The notes beneath the pieces are model-generated. The model was given only the letters and a program-made list of their open reading frames with translations. It was not told where the DNA came from and did no database searches. Shown here piece by piece: positions 35,474 to 43,555 of a stretch of 64,000 nucleotides of DNA. The translations under genes and the position numbers were made by a program. The stretch spans positions 62,001 through 126,000 of the forward strand of contig NZ_JARGCS010000024.1 in the NCBI RefSeq assembly GCF_029193575.1. The letters are read 5' to 3'. Within the stretch, counting starts at the first letter, position 1, and each line of letters opens with the position of its first letter. The DNA is from Pseudomonas entomophila. GTDB lineage: Bacteria; Pseudomonadota; Gammaproteobacteria; Pseudomonadales; Pseudomonadaceae.

Positions 35474-36637
35474 ATGCAGTCCGTCGATCAGATCAAGCAC
35501 GCCAGTTCCACCGCCAACTGGGCCGAGCAGCGCCCTGAAACCGCCTTCACCCTGCCGTCTCGCTACTTCTTCGACGAGCAGATCTTCGCCGCCGAGCGCG
35601 ACCGCATCTTCATGAGCGCCTGGCACCTGGCCGGCCACCGCAACGAATTCGCCGAACCCGGGCAATACGTGGTTTGCGACATCTTCGACCAGAGCGTGGT
35701 GGTGGCCTGTGGCAAGGATGGCCAGCTCAACGCCTTCCACAACGTCTGCCAGCACCGCGGCAACCGCCTGCTGGAAACCCGCCGCGGCACCGACACCCAC
35801 GTGCTGCGTTGCGCCTACCACTCCTGGTGCTACGAGATGGACGGCAGCCTGCGCAGCGCCCCGCGCAGCGAGCGGCTGATCGCCTTCGACAAGCAGCAGT
35901 TCAACATCCCCAAGGTGCGCGTCGAGGAACTCGGCGGCTTCGTCTACTTCAACTTCGACGCCAGCGCGCCGTCGCTGGCCGAGCTGTTCCCCGGTGCCGA
36001 CGAACAGATGCGCGCGGTGTTCCCCAACCTGGGCCAGATGCGCCTGATCGAGGAGCAGGACGTGATCGTGCCGGCCAACTGGAAGGTGATCATGGACAAC
36101 TCCATCGAGGGCTACCACTTCAAGCTCTCCGGCCCCTGCCACATCGACCTGGCCAAGCTCATCGACTTCAAGGGCTACCGCCTGACCAAGCGCGACAACT
36201 GGTGGACCTACATCGCCCCGGCCAACCTGCAGGCCGACGCCGCCTACGGCGTGAAGCTCAGCGGCGCGCGCAACCCCGACGAGCGCTTCTTCAACATCGG
36301 CCTGTGGCCCAACAACACCTTCTACACCTTCCCGTATTCCGAGTTCCTCGGCACCTTCATCATGATCCCGCTGGACGCCGAGCGCTCGCTGCTGCGCTTT
36401 GGCTACTACAGCCCGCACGAGCAGGTGCCGGAGGTCTCCCACGCCTGCATGAAGTGGATGAACGAAGACCTCGGCCCCGAGGACATCGAGCTCAACATCA
36501 GCGTGCAGAAGGGCCTGCGCTCACTCGGCTACGACCAGGGCCGCTACATGATCGACGCCGAGCGCAGCAACGAGAGCGAGCACCTGGTGCACCACTTCCA
36601 CAAGCTGGTGTTCGACGGCCTCGCCGCCGGCCGCTGA
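35474..36637 (+). CDS. Rieske non-heme iron oxygenase, alpha subunit (carnitine/betaine oxygenase-like)
   Basis: A 387-residue oxygenase. The Rieske cluster ligands are CQH near residue 93 and CAYH about 18 residues later. The mononuclear iron site is in DNSIEGYHFKLSGPCHID. This length and the N-terminal SRYFFDEQIFAAERDRIF segment match the GbcA/CntA/stachydrine-demethylase branch, which acts on quaternary ammonium compounds. No dedicated reductase lies nearby, so one encoded elsewhere must supply electrons. It is followed 31 bp later by a choline-dehydrogenase-like gene. Confidence 0.9.
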   Translation: MQSVDQIKHASSTANWAEQRPETAFTLPSRYFFDEQIFAAERDRIFMSAWHLAGHRNEFAEPGQYVVCDIFDQSVVVACGKDGQLNAFHNVCQHRGNRLLETRRGTDTHVLRCAYHSWCYEMDGSLRSAPRSERLIAFDKQQFNIPKVRVEELGGFVYFNFDASAPSLAELFPGADEQMRAVFPNLGQMRLIEEQDVIVPANWKVIMDNSIEGYHFKLSGPCHIDLAKLIDFKGYRLTKRDNWWTYIAPANLQADAAYGVKLSGARNPDERFFNIGLWPNNTFYTFPYSEFLGTFIMIPLDAERSLLRFGYYSPHEQVPEVSHACMKWMNEDLGPEDIELNISVQKGLRSLGYDQGRYMIDAERSNESEHLVHHFHKLVFDGLAAGR

Positions 36638-36668
36638 CCCTCGCGCCTTCTCGTCATGGGAGAGCCCT

Positions 36669-38330
36669 ATGCTCGGGCATGAATACGACTACGTGATCAT
36701 TGGCGCCGGCTCGGCCGGCTGCGTATTGGCCAAGCGCCTGGGCGAAGACCCGGCGCTGCGCATCCTGGTGCTGGAGTCCGGCCCGCCGGACGCCAGCTGG
36801 ACCATCGACATGCCCTCGGCGGTGGGCATCGTGGTCGGCGGCACGCGCTTCAACTGGCACTACACCAGCGAGCCGGAGCCGGGCCTCGACGGCCGGCGCA
36901 TCGGCACCCCGCGCGGGCGCACCCTGGGCGGTTCGTCGTCGATCAACGGCATGGTCTACATCCGTGGCCATGCCCGCGACTACGACGGCTGGGCCGAGGG
37001 CGGCTGCGAGGGCTGGAGCTACCGCGAGGTGCTACCGTACTTCATCCGCGCGCAGCACCACCAGGGCGGTGCCGACGCCTACCGGGGCGGCGCCGGGCTG
37101 CTGCACGTCACCCCCGGCGACACCTCGCCGCCGTTGTGCCAGGCGTTCATCCAGGCCGGCGTGCAGGCCGGCTATGGCGTCAGCCACGACCTCAATGGCC
37201 AGCGCCAGGAAGGCTTCGGCCCGGTCGACCGCACCACCCGCGACGGCAAGCGCTGGAGCACTGCGCGTGGTTACTTGGGCGAGGCGCTCAAGGGCGGCAA
37301 CGTCAGCGTGGCGACTTCGGCGCTGAGCCGGCGCATCTTGTTCGATGGCGACCGCGCCTACGGCGTGGAGTATGAGATGGACGGCGCGCTGCGCGAGGTG
37401 CGTGTCACCCGTGAGGTGCTGCTCAGCGCCGGGGCGATCAACTCGCCGCAACTGCTGATGCTCTCGGGCATCGGCCCGGCGCGTGAGCTGGAGCGCCTGG
37501 GCATCCCGCTGGTGCGCGACGTACCTGGGGTCGGCCAGCGCCTGAACGACCACCCCGACACCGTGGTGCAGTACCGCTGCAAGCAGCCAGTGTCGATCTA
37601 CCCGTGGACCCGCGCGCCCGGCAAGTGGCTGATCGGTGCGCGCTGGTTCGCCACCCATGACGGCCTGGCGGCCAGCAACCACTTCGAGGCTGGGGCGTTC
37701 ATCCGTTCGCGGGCCGGCGTGGAGTTCCCCGACCTGCAGCTGACCTTCATGCCGCTGGCGGTGCAGCCGGGCAGTGTCGACCTGGTGCCGGAGCATGCCT
37801 TCCAGGTGCACATCGACCTGATGCGACCGACCAGCCTGGGCAGCGTCAGCCTAACCAGCGCCGACCCGCACCAGGCGCCGCGCATCCTGTTCAACTACCT
37901 GAGCACTGAACGCGACCGCGCCGACATGCGCGCCGGTGCCCGGCTGGTGCGCGAGATCCTCGCCCAGCCGGCGATGCGCGCCTACGCCGGCGACGAGTTG
38001 GTGCCCGGCGCCGACCAGGTCAGCGACGCCCAGCTCGACGCCTGGGCACGGCGCGTCACCGAGACCGGCTACCACGCCAGCGGCACCTGCAAGATGGGCC
38101 CGGCGCACGATCCCGAGGCAGTGGTCGACCCGCAGCTGCGCGTGCATGGGCTGCGTGGCGTGCGGGTGGTCGATGCGTCGATCATGCCGCAGATCGTCAG
38201 CGGCAACACCAACGCGCCGACGGTGATGATCGCCGAGAAGGCCAGCGACCTGATCCGTGGCCAGGCGCCGTTGCCGGCCAACGATGCCCCGGTGTGGATT
38301 CACCCGCACTGGCGCGAGCGCCAGCGCTGA
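36669..38330 (+). CDS. GMC family FAD oxidoreductase, choline dehydrogenase (BetA)-like
   Basis: A 553-residue flavoprotein. The FAD-binding N-terminus is DYVIIGAGSAGCVLAKRL, with both GMC signatures, GRTLGGSSSINGMVYIRG and GAINSPQLLMLSGIGP. The catalytic histidine is in TGYHASGTCKMG. Such enzymes oxidise primary alcohols such as choline to aldehydes. A BetB-like aldehyde dehydrogenase at 43556 could finish the oxidation. It lies in an operon with the Rieske gene. Choline itself is only one candidate substrate. Confidence 0.92.
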   Translation: MLGHEYDYVIIGAGSAGCVLAKRLGEDPALRILVLESGPPDASWTIDMPSAVGIVVGGTRFNWHYTSEPEPGLDGRRIGTPRGRTLGGSSSINGMVYIRGHARDYDGWAEGGCEGWSYREVLPYFIRAQHHQGGADAYRGGAGLLHVTPGDTSPPLCQAFIQAGVQAGYGVSHDLNGQRQEGFGPVDRTTRDGKRWSTARGYLGEALKGGNVSVATSALSRRILFDGDRAYGVEYEMDGALREVRVTREVLLSAGAINSPQLLMLSGIGPARELERLGIPLVRDVPGVGQRLNDHPDTVVQYRCKQPVSIYPWTRAPGKWLIGARWFATHDGLAASNHFEAGAFIRSRAGVEFPDLQLTFMPLAVQPGSVDLVPEHAFQVHIDLMRPTSLGSVSLTSADPHQAPRILFNYLSTERDRADMRAGARLVREILAQPAMRAYAGDELVPGADQVSDAQLDAWARRVTETGYHASGTCKMGPAHDPEAVVDPQLRVHGLRGVRVVDASIMPQIVSGNTNAPTVMIAEKASDLIRGQAPLPANDAPVWIHPHWRERQR

Positions 38331-38350
38331 AAGGCGCTTGCCAACACCCG

Positions 38351-38380
38351 GCCCGCTGCGCTTGCATGCGCCCAGCGGGC
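38351..38380 (+). terminator. Terminator-like hairpin after the GMC gene
   Basis: GCCCGCTG and CAGCGGGC form a perfect 8-bp stem with a 14-base loop, followed by CTATTCTAT, 20 bp beyond the GMC stop codon. Confidence 0.55.
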
Positions 38381-38395
38381 CTATTCTATGAACGA

Positions 38396-38420
38396 GGCCG
38401 CGACCGATGCAGTCGCGGCC
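38396..38420. promoter_or_regulatory. Perfect palindrome before the AraC-type regulator gene
   Basis: GGCCGCGAC cgatgca GTCGCGGCC is a perfect 9-bp inverted repeat ending 21 bp upstream of the regulator's start codon. The half GCGAC/GTCGC recurs in the inverted repeats at 43427-43499, so it may be an autoregulatory site. Confidence 0.45.
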
Positions 38421-38441
38421 CATTGCCTAGCCGGGTGAACC

Positions 38442-39479
38442 ATGAACCGAACCGAAACGCCCAGCCTCGACTGGCAGGGCCCCGCCAGCCCTCCCGTGCG
38501 CATCGGCATCCTGCTGTTGCCGTCGTTTTCCAACTTTGGCCTGGCGGCGCTGATCGAGCCGCTGTCGATCGCCAACTGGCTGGCCCAGCGCAGCCTGTTC
38601 CAGTGGACGCTGCTGTCGGTGGACGGCCAGCCGGTGCCAGCCAGCAACGGCCTGCTGGCCAGCGCCCAGGCGGGCATCGGCGAGTCGCCGGAGTTCGACG
38701 CCTGCGTGGTGATCGCCAGCTTCGACGTGCACCGCCACGCGCGCAACCCGGCGCTGAAGGCTTGGATCAAGCGCCAGGCGGCGTTCGGCGCGGTGCTGGT
38801 GGGCATCGAGACCGGCACCGAGCTGCTCGCCGCCGCGGGCGCCCTGGACGGCCACCCGGCGGCCGTGCATTGGGACAACTTGCAGGGCTTCCAGGAAAGC
38901 TACCCACGGGTGCAGGCCTGCGCGCAGCTGTATTCCCTGGGGCGTCGGCGGCTGACCTGCGCAGGGGCCACGGCGGTGCTGGACATGGTGCTGAACTGGC
39001 TGGACAACCTGGCCGGCGGCAACCTGGCGCGCGAGGTGGCGATGCACATGCTGATCGAGCAGGTGCGCGAGCCGCAGGTGGCGCAGGGGGAGGGGTATCG
39101 CCGCCAGGCCGGCAAGATGGGCCGCGCCATCGAGCTGATGGAGCAGCACCTGGAGGAACCGCTGAGCTGCGAGGCGATCGCCGAGCGGGTGTCGTTGTCG
39201 CGGCGCCAGCTGGAGCGCCAGTTCATGCAGCACACCGGGCTGACGCCGTTGAAGTATTACCTGAGCCTGCGCCTGGCGCGGGCGCACAACCTGTTGCAGC
39301 AGACCCGCATGAGCGTGGCCCAGGTGGCGGCGAGCGCGGGGTTTGGGTCGCTGGAGCATTTCTCCCGGGCGTACCGCGCCAAGTTCGGCTGTGCGCCGAG
39401 CAATGACCGCTCGCAGGTGCTGGGCGCGCCGGTGATGCGCCAGCCGTTGGCGCATGACCGGCCGCACCTGCCGTACTAG
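38442..39479 (+). CDS. AraC family regulator with amidotransferase-like N-terminal domain (GbdR/CdhR type)
   Basis: A 345-residue regulator. Residues 20-200 form a DJ-1/class I glutamine-amidotransferase-like fold, but the usual nucleophilic cysteine is replaced (VGIETGTELLAA), so it should sense, not catalyse. Two C-terminal helix-turn-helix motifs include SCEAIAERVSLSRRQLERQF and MSVAQVAASAGFGSLEHFSR. GbdR, CdhR and SouR, which govern glycine betaine, carnitine and sarcosine catabolism in Pseudomonas, have this build. It directly follows the Rieske/GMC operon. Confidence 0.92.
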   Translation: MNRTETPSLDWQGPASPPVRIGILLLPSFSNFGLAALIEPLSIANWLAQRSLFQWTLLSVDGQPVPASNGLLASAQAGIGESPEFDACVVIASFDVHRHARNPALKAWIKRQAAFGAVLVGIETGTELLAAAGALDGHPAAVHWDNLQGFQESYPRVQACAQLYSLGRRRLTCAGATAVLDMVLNWLDNLAGGNLAREVAMHMLIEQVREPQVAQGEGYRRQAGKMGRAIELMEQHLEEPLSCEAIAERVSLSRRQLERQFMQHTGLTPLKYYLSLRLARAHNLLQQTRMSVAQVAASAGFGSLEHFSRAYRAKFGCAPSNDRSQVLGAPVMRQPLAHDRPHLPY

Positions 39480-39499
39480 AGGGGCTTTTCGCGAGGGGG

Positions 39500-39769
39500 T
39501 CAGTGCATCATGCCCAGCTCGGCGTCATCCATCAGCGCCTTTGCCAGGGCGCTGAGGTAGTGCGAGGCCCAGACCAGTTGGGGGTTGTTGTCCAGCACGC
39601 CGCTGAGGGTCATGTCGCGCACGTAGCCCATCAGCTCCGAGGCCTGCTCGCGGGCGTGCTGGCAGGGGATGCCAGGTTCGATGCAGAACAGCGGTTGGGT
39701 CATGCCCTCGCCCTGGTAGAACTTGGTCTTGCCGACGGTGGTTTTCTGCGGGGTGTCGTCGTTGGTCAT
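39500..39769 (-). CDS. Small DUF3077-like protein
   Basis: An 89-residue protein preceded by AGGGAGACC. It resembles the Pseudomonas-restricted DUF3077 group: an N-terminal polar part, then IEPGIPCQHAREQASELMGY and a helical end ASHYLSALAKALMDDAELG. Function unknown. Two other small genes of related style (39840 and 40432) lie next to it on the same strand. Confidence 0.75.
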   Translation of the reverse strand: MTNDDTPQKTTVGKTKFYQGEGMTQPLFCIEPGIPCQHAREQASELMGYVRDMTLSGVLDNNPQLVWASHYLSALAKALMDDAELGMMH

Positions 39770-39820
39770 GGTTTGGTCTCCCTGGACTTTCTGTTGCCTG
39801 TGCGGGCCCTATCGCGGGGC

Positions 39821-40412
39821 CGCGCAGACGATGCATAACCTAATGCCGCACCTGCGAAACCGCGGGCATCTGCACCTGGATCAGCGCCGATTCAAGCAAC
39901 ACACGCAGCGCTTCGACTTCATGCATCGACGCCATCATCAGGATCGCGGCCGGGGCCTTGGGCTGCAGCAGGATCGCCTGATGCGCCACGGTCAATGCGC
40001 ACAGGGCGTATTCGCTGGCCTGGATGAGGGTGTCTTCGAGGGAGTGATGATGGTGGGGTGGGTCGGGGACTATCTTCAGCATGGTAATTGTCCTGTTCTT
40101 AAATGAGGACCACCACCGCATGCTGTCAAACAAGAAGGTGGCGGCTGTGCATGGGTTGACAGACCGGTGAACAGAACCAAAAACCGGCGCACACGAGGTG
40201 CCCCACGCACAGCCGCCATGAAAGGCAAAGCCATGCGGTTTTGTTCAAGTCGGCCTGTCAAAGCCGGTCGCTGATTTCGCAACGACCGCCGGAGACTAGA
40301 AGCCAACCCAGACCACCGCAATGGCTCAAAGGGCCTGAAAGTATGTTTGGGAAATGGCCTACAAGGAATAAGGAAAGCCTTAGAAATCCTGTAAGAAATG
40401 CGGGGTCGCCAT
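39821..40412. repeat. Tandem duplication, unit 1 (about 592 bp)
   Basis: This unit and the next are near-identical direct repeats, offset by 592 bp at the left and 576 bp at the right because of a small internal indel. Each carries one 80-residue gene on the minus strand and the same 340-bp leader. Within the leader, 40140-40155 (GGCGGCTGTGCATGGG) and 40202-40217 (CCCACGCACAGCCGCC) form a 16-bp stem with one mismatch. Confidence 0.85.
39840..40082 (-). CDS. Small Pseudomonas-type hypothetical protein, copy 1
   Basis: An 80-residue protein starting MLKIVPDPPHHHHS, behind AGGACAA. The K-I-V-P-D-P-P opening is shared by many short Pseudomonas proteins next to DUF3077/DUF6124 genes. The rest is a helical pair rich in Ala, Leu and Met with no membrane segment or enzyme motif. 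It is about 93 percent identical to copy 2 (five or six substitutions, including a histidine changed to asparagine in the His run). Function unknown. Confidence 0.75.
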   Translation of the reverse strand: MLKIVPDPPHHHHSLEDTLIQASEYALCALTVAHQAILLQPKAPAAILMMASMHEVEALRVLLESALIQVQMPAVSQVRH

Positions 40413-40431
40413 CGCGCAGACGATGCATAAC
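40083..40431 (-). other. Structured leader upstream of copy 1
   Basis: This gap has no standard gene. On the minus strand an open frame (40076-40321) with the segment MAAVRGAPRVRR ends 6 bases inside the start of copy 1, suggesting possible translational coupling. The same segment is conserved in the second unit, where it is fused in frame with the small gene. The region also contains the long hairpin (40140-40217) and the stem GGTCG...CGACC (about 40254-40275). Confidence 0.5.
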
Positions 40432-40992
40432 CTAATGCCGCACCTGCGAAACCACAGGCATCTGCACCTGGATCAGCGCCGATTCGAGCAACACACGCAG
40501 CGCTTCGACTTTATGCATCGACGCCATCATCAGGATGGAGGCCGGGGTCTTGGGCTGTAGCAGGATCGCCTGATGCGCCACGGTCAATGCGCACAGGGCG
40601 TATTCGCTGGCCTGGATGAGGGTGTCTTCGAGGGAGTGATGATTGTGGGGTGGGTCGGGGACTATCTTCAGCATTGGTTTTCTCCAAGGAGGCAACCACA
40701 GTTCGCTGTCAAACAAAGGGTGGCAGCTGTGCATGGGTTGACAGACCGGTAGAAAACCTAAAACCCGGCGCACACGAAGTGCCCCACGCACAGCCGCCAT
40801 ATGAGGCAAGCCGTGAGATTTTCTAGTCGGCCTGTCAAAGCCGGTCGTTGATTCGCAACGACCGCCGGAGACTAGAAGCCAACCCAGACCACCGCAATGG
40901 CTCAAAGGGCCTGAAAGTATGTCTGGGAAATGGCCTACAAGGAATAAGGAAAGCCTTAGAAATCCTGTAAGAAATGCGAGGCCGCCATCGCG
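40413..40992. repeat. Tandem duplication, unit 2 (about 580 bp)
   Basis: Second copy of the repeat at 39821. The gene part differs by a handful of bases. The leader differs more, including loss of one base pair in the large stem (GGCAGC instead of GGCGGC) and a short deletion near 40695-40740. Confidence 0.85.
40432..40674 (-). CDS. Small Pseudomonas-type hypothetical protein, copy 2
   Basis: An 80-residue paralogue of the protein at 39840 with start MLKIVPDPPHNHHS, behind TTGGAG. The reading frame stays open upstream to 40905, giving a possible 157-residue form containing MAAVRGALRVRR. The short form is preferred because of its ribosome binding site and its match with copy 1. Function unknown. 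Confidence 0.72.
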   Translation of the reverse strand: MLKIVPDPPHNHHSLEDTLIQASEYALCALTVAHQAILLQPKTPASILMMASMHKVEALRVLLESALIQVQMPVVSQVRH

Positions 40993-41018
40993 GGGCCTAG
41001 GCGATTCAGGACACCCGG

Positions 41019-41270
41019 TTACTCCCGGCCCCGCCCGAAATAGTTAGATCGCCTGAAGAGCAACCGCGTGGCGATCACCGTGAAAAAAATCGCCCAGAGC
41101 CCACCATCCAAGTGCATGACCTCACGAGCGCCCAATTGAGAGCAGGTGGTGATACCGGTTGTCATAAACACGACATAGAGCATGCGTCGCAACGTTTTGG
41201 ACTGGCATGCCCAGTCAGCCAGGGTGCCTGCGATCAACGCATAGAGGACTAGATAGAGTTCTGCTTGCAT
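41019..41270 (-). CDS. Small hydrophobic membrane protein
   Basis: An 83-residue protein starting at 41270 behind GGGAAG. Three hydrophobic stretches (about residues 4-20, 30-48 and 55-72) and a basic C-terminus (RLLFRRSNYFGRGRE) suggest an inner-membrane protein or small phage holin-like protein. No family recognised. The 344-bp gap between it and copy 2 is the duplicated leader described above. Confidence 0.55.
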   Translation of the reverse strand: MQAELYLVLYALIAGTLADWACQSKTLRRMLYVVFMTTGITTCSQLGAREVMHLDGGLWAIFFTVIATRLLFRRSNYFGRGRE

Positions 41271-41637
41271 GCACACTTCCCTTTGGTCGCCTTGTGGGCT
41301 GTCTCCGCAAGGCGCGGACGATGGCGGGCGGGAAGTTGTTCGTACATTCGGCTGGGTCTGGTTTTGTTGTGGGAAGTTTCTTTTTTGGAGGATGGGTGGC
41401 GCTGCTAAAGGGGCCTGGGAACGGGCGTGTTTCCGTGTTGTGAAGGCTGGCGTCATCGCGAGGCAAGCCCGCTCCAGGTACACCGCCGAATCTGAAGGCG
41501 GCGCCGCACCTGTAGGAGCGGCGGTGCGGCGATCCTACTTGCCCCGCGATGGCGTCCATCCAGGCGACGTGGTTGTTGCGGCTGGCGCTATCGCGGGACA
41601 AGCCCGCTCCTTCAGGGTCATCGCCGAATGCCTATAC
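41271..41637. other. Gene-free gap with REP cluster
   Basis: There is no convincing gene here. The left part is T-rich around 41360-41395. The right part, 41455-41616, holds three REP units (CATCGCGAGGCAAGCCCGC, CTTGCCCCGCGAT, ATCGCGGGACAAGCCCGC). Confidence 0.7.
41455..41616. repeat. Cluster of three REP units
   Basis: Two units face each other around a GC-rich stem and a third follows about 40 bp later in the same orientation as the first. Confidence 0.8.
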
Positions 41638-42576
41638 CTACAACCCCAGGTACCGCCGCACCGCCGGCACCCCCGGCTGCCCGTCGAAGGTGGTCACCCC
41701 CGCCAGCCAACCGTCCAGCACCTGCGGGTTGCGCACCAGCCACTCACGCGAGGCCAGCGCCGGCTTCTGCTTGTCGTTGAGGATCGCGCCCATGATCTGG
41801 TTCTCCATCCCCAGCTGGAACTCCAACTGCTTGAGCAGCATCGCCACGTTCGGGCACTGCGCACCATAGCCCTTGCGGGTATGGGTGTCGACCACCGCCG
41901 CGCCGTAGTCCGGCCCGAACTCGGCATCGCCGCCGCTCAGGTAGCGCATCGACAGCTGGGTGTTCATCGGGTGCGGCTCCCAGGCCAGGAACACGATCGG
42001 CTTGCGTGCACGCACCGCGCGGCGCACTTCCACGAGCATGCCGGCCTCGCTGGAGTCGACCAGGCGGAAGCCCTTCAAGCCATGTGCGTCCTTGTCGATC
42101 ATGCCCTGGATGATCTGGTTGCCGTCGTTGCCAGCCTCGATGCCGTAAAGGCGCCCCTGCAACGGTTCGCGAAAGCTCGCGATGTCCTTGAAGTCCTTGA
42201 GCCCCGCGTCGTAGGCGTAGTCCGGCACGGCCAGGGTGTACTTGGCGCCGACCAGGTTGGTGCGCACCCGCTCGACCTTGCCGCTGTCGAGGAACGGCTT
42301 GGCGATCACCGCCATCGACGGCATCCAGGCGCCGAGGTAGACGTCGATGTTGTTCATCTCCATGGCCTGGTAGGCCACCGGGATCGACAGCATCTGCGTC
42401 TTGGTCTGGTAGCCCAGGCCCTGCAGCACCGTGGTGGCGAGGCCGGTGGTGGCGGCGATGTCGGCCCAGCCGACCTCGGCGAAGTTCACCGTCTTGCAGG
42501 CCGCGGGTTCGGCGGCCTGGGCGGTGGCGATGGACGCTGCGAGCAGCGTGGCGGCGATCAGGCTGTGCTGGGGCAT
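41638..42576 (-). CDS. Choline/betaine-type ABC substrate-binding protein (ChoX/CaiX-like), orphan
   Basis: A 312-residue secreted binding protein. The start at 42576 follows AGGAG and gives a signal peptide ending in AQA. The OpuAC-type fold is seen in EVGWADIAATTGLATTVLQG, MEMNNIDVYLGAWMPSM and FLAWEPHPMN, whose tryptophans and tyrosines form the cation-pi box for quaternary ammonium groups. No permease or ATPase gene is adjacent. In Pseudomonas, orphan proteins such as CaiX and BetX share the CbcWV core transporter, so the same is likely here. It heads toward the aldolase gene's 3' side on the same strand. Confidence 0.9.
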   Translation of the reverse strand: MPQHSLIAATLLAASIATAQAAEPAACKTVNFAEVGWADIAATTGLATTVLQGLGYQTKTQMLSIPVAYQAMEMNNIDVYLGAWMPSMAVIAKPFLDSGKVERVRTNLVGAKYTLAVPDYAYDAGLKDFKDIASFREPLQGRLYGIEAGNDGNQIIQGMIDKDAHGLKGFRLVDSSEAGMLVEVRRAVRARKPIVFLAWEPHPMNTQLSMRYLSGGDAEFGPDYGAAVVDTHTRKGYGAQCPNVAMLLKQLEFQLGMENQIMGAILNDKQKPALASREWLVRNPQVLDGWLAGVTTFDGQPGVPAVRRYLGL

Positions 42577-42605
42577 GCGCGTGACTCCTGGGGGGGCGGG
42601 GGTGG

Positions 42606-43355
42606 TCAGGTGCGGTAGTCGGGTTCTTCCTGGTCGAGGATCTGCTGCAACGCGGCGAAGTGGCGCACCGCGAAATCCGGGTAGTCCTGCCACTGGCGCG
42701 CGGTCTTGCGCGCCACCTCGTCGCTGGCGATGCGCAACGGGCGGCCGGTGGAAAGCGCGGTGAGGTACAGCTCGCAGGCGCGCTCGAAGTAGTACAGGTC
42801 GTCGAACGCCTGGGCCACGCTGGGCGCGGCCACCAGCACGCCGTGGTTGCCCATCAGCAGGATCGGCTTGTCACCCAGCAGCCGGGCGACACGTTCGGCC
42901 TCGTCGCCCAGGCCCATGCCGTCGAACCCCTCGTCGATGGCCACGCGCTCGAAAAAGCGCATGGCGTTCTGCTCGATCGGTGGCAGGCGCGCGTCGGCCA
43001 GGCACGCCAGCGCGGTGGCGTACTTCGAGTGCACGTGCAGGATGCAGCGCGCGTGGCGGTGCTGGCGGTGCAGCGCGCCGTGCAGGGCCCAGGCGGTGAT
43101 GTCCGGGGCGTCCGGGCGTTGCAGCGCGGCGGGGTCGTCGGCGTCGAGCAGCAGCAGGTCGCTGGCACGCACGCGCGAGAAATGCCGGCCATAGGGGTTG
43201 ATCAAAAAGCGCCGGCCATCGTCGGACACCGCCAGGCTGAAGTGGTTGGCGATGGCCTCGTGCAGGCCCAGGCGGGCGGCCCAGCGAAAGGCGCAGGCGA
43301 GCTCGGCGCGTGCCTGCGCATGCGCCTCGGGGAAGGCGATGGGGTCGTGGTGCAT
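42606..43355 (-). CDS. Class II aldolase/adducin family protein
   Basis: A 249-residue enzyme with the zinc histidines in HVHSKYATALA and the later NHGVLVAAP, plus ANHFSLAV near residue 38, all typical of fuculose-phosphate-aldolase-like folds. Members split or decarboxylate hydroxy-acid substrates, or act as non-catalytic relatives. It lies 30 bp upstream of the orphan binding-protein gene and divergent from the aldehyde dehydrogenase. Its exact reaction in quaternary-amine breakdown is unknown. Confidence 0.87.
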   Translation of the reverse strand: MHHDPIAFPEAHAQARAELACAFRWAARLGLHEAIANHFSLAVSDDGRRFLINPYGRHFSRVRASDLLLLDADDPAALQRPDAPDITAWALHGALHRQHRHARCILHVHSKYATALACLADARLPPIEQNAMRFFERVAIDEGFDGMGLGDEAERVARLLGDKPILLMGNHGVLVAAPSVAQAFDDLYYFERACELYLTALSTGRPLRIASDEVARKTARQWQDYPDFAVRHFAALQQILDQEEPDYRT

Positions 43356-43426
43356 GGCGGGTCCTCGGTGTCGGGCACCCTTCGCGGGCGCTGTCGGTAC
43401 CTTCGAGTCTAGGGACGCGGCGGCGG

Positions 43427-43499
43427 GCGACTTGATGCGATGCGACCTGGGTTGTCGTTATTCGGCGGCGGGGTGGCGTGTCGCATTCGATCAAGTCGC
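43427..43499. promoter_or_regulatory. Paired 20-bp inverted sites between divergent catabolic genes
   Basis: GCGACTTGATGCGATGCGAC (43427-43446) is matched by its inverted copy GTCGCATTCGATCAAGTCGC (43480-43499) with 18 of 20 positions identical. The centres are 53 bp apart, about five DNA turns. Each 20-mer holds a direct GCGAC repeat, the kind of layout AraC-type activators bind. The likely ligand is the AraC regulator at 38442 (inference). Confidence 0.6.
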
Positions 43500-43555
43500 G
43501 CGTGGGCGCCTGGCTATGGTGGGGCCAGAGCCATTCAGAACAGAGGAGAGGCCGC

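Noticed and set aside
40076..40321. Leader frame with MAAVRGAPRVRR as a separate gene
   Set aside because: Conserved in both duplicated units but without a clear ribosome binding site and fused in frame in one copy, so it was kept as a leader observation and not called as a gene.
39821..40992. CRISPR-like array from repeated units
   Set aside because: Only two units of about 590 bp that contain genes, not short regular repeats with unique spacers.
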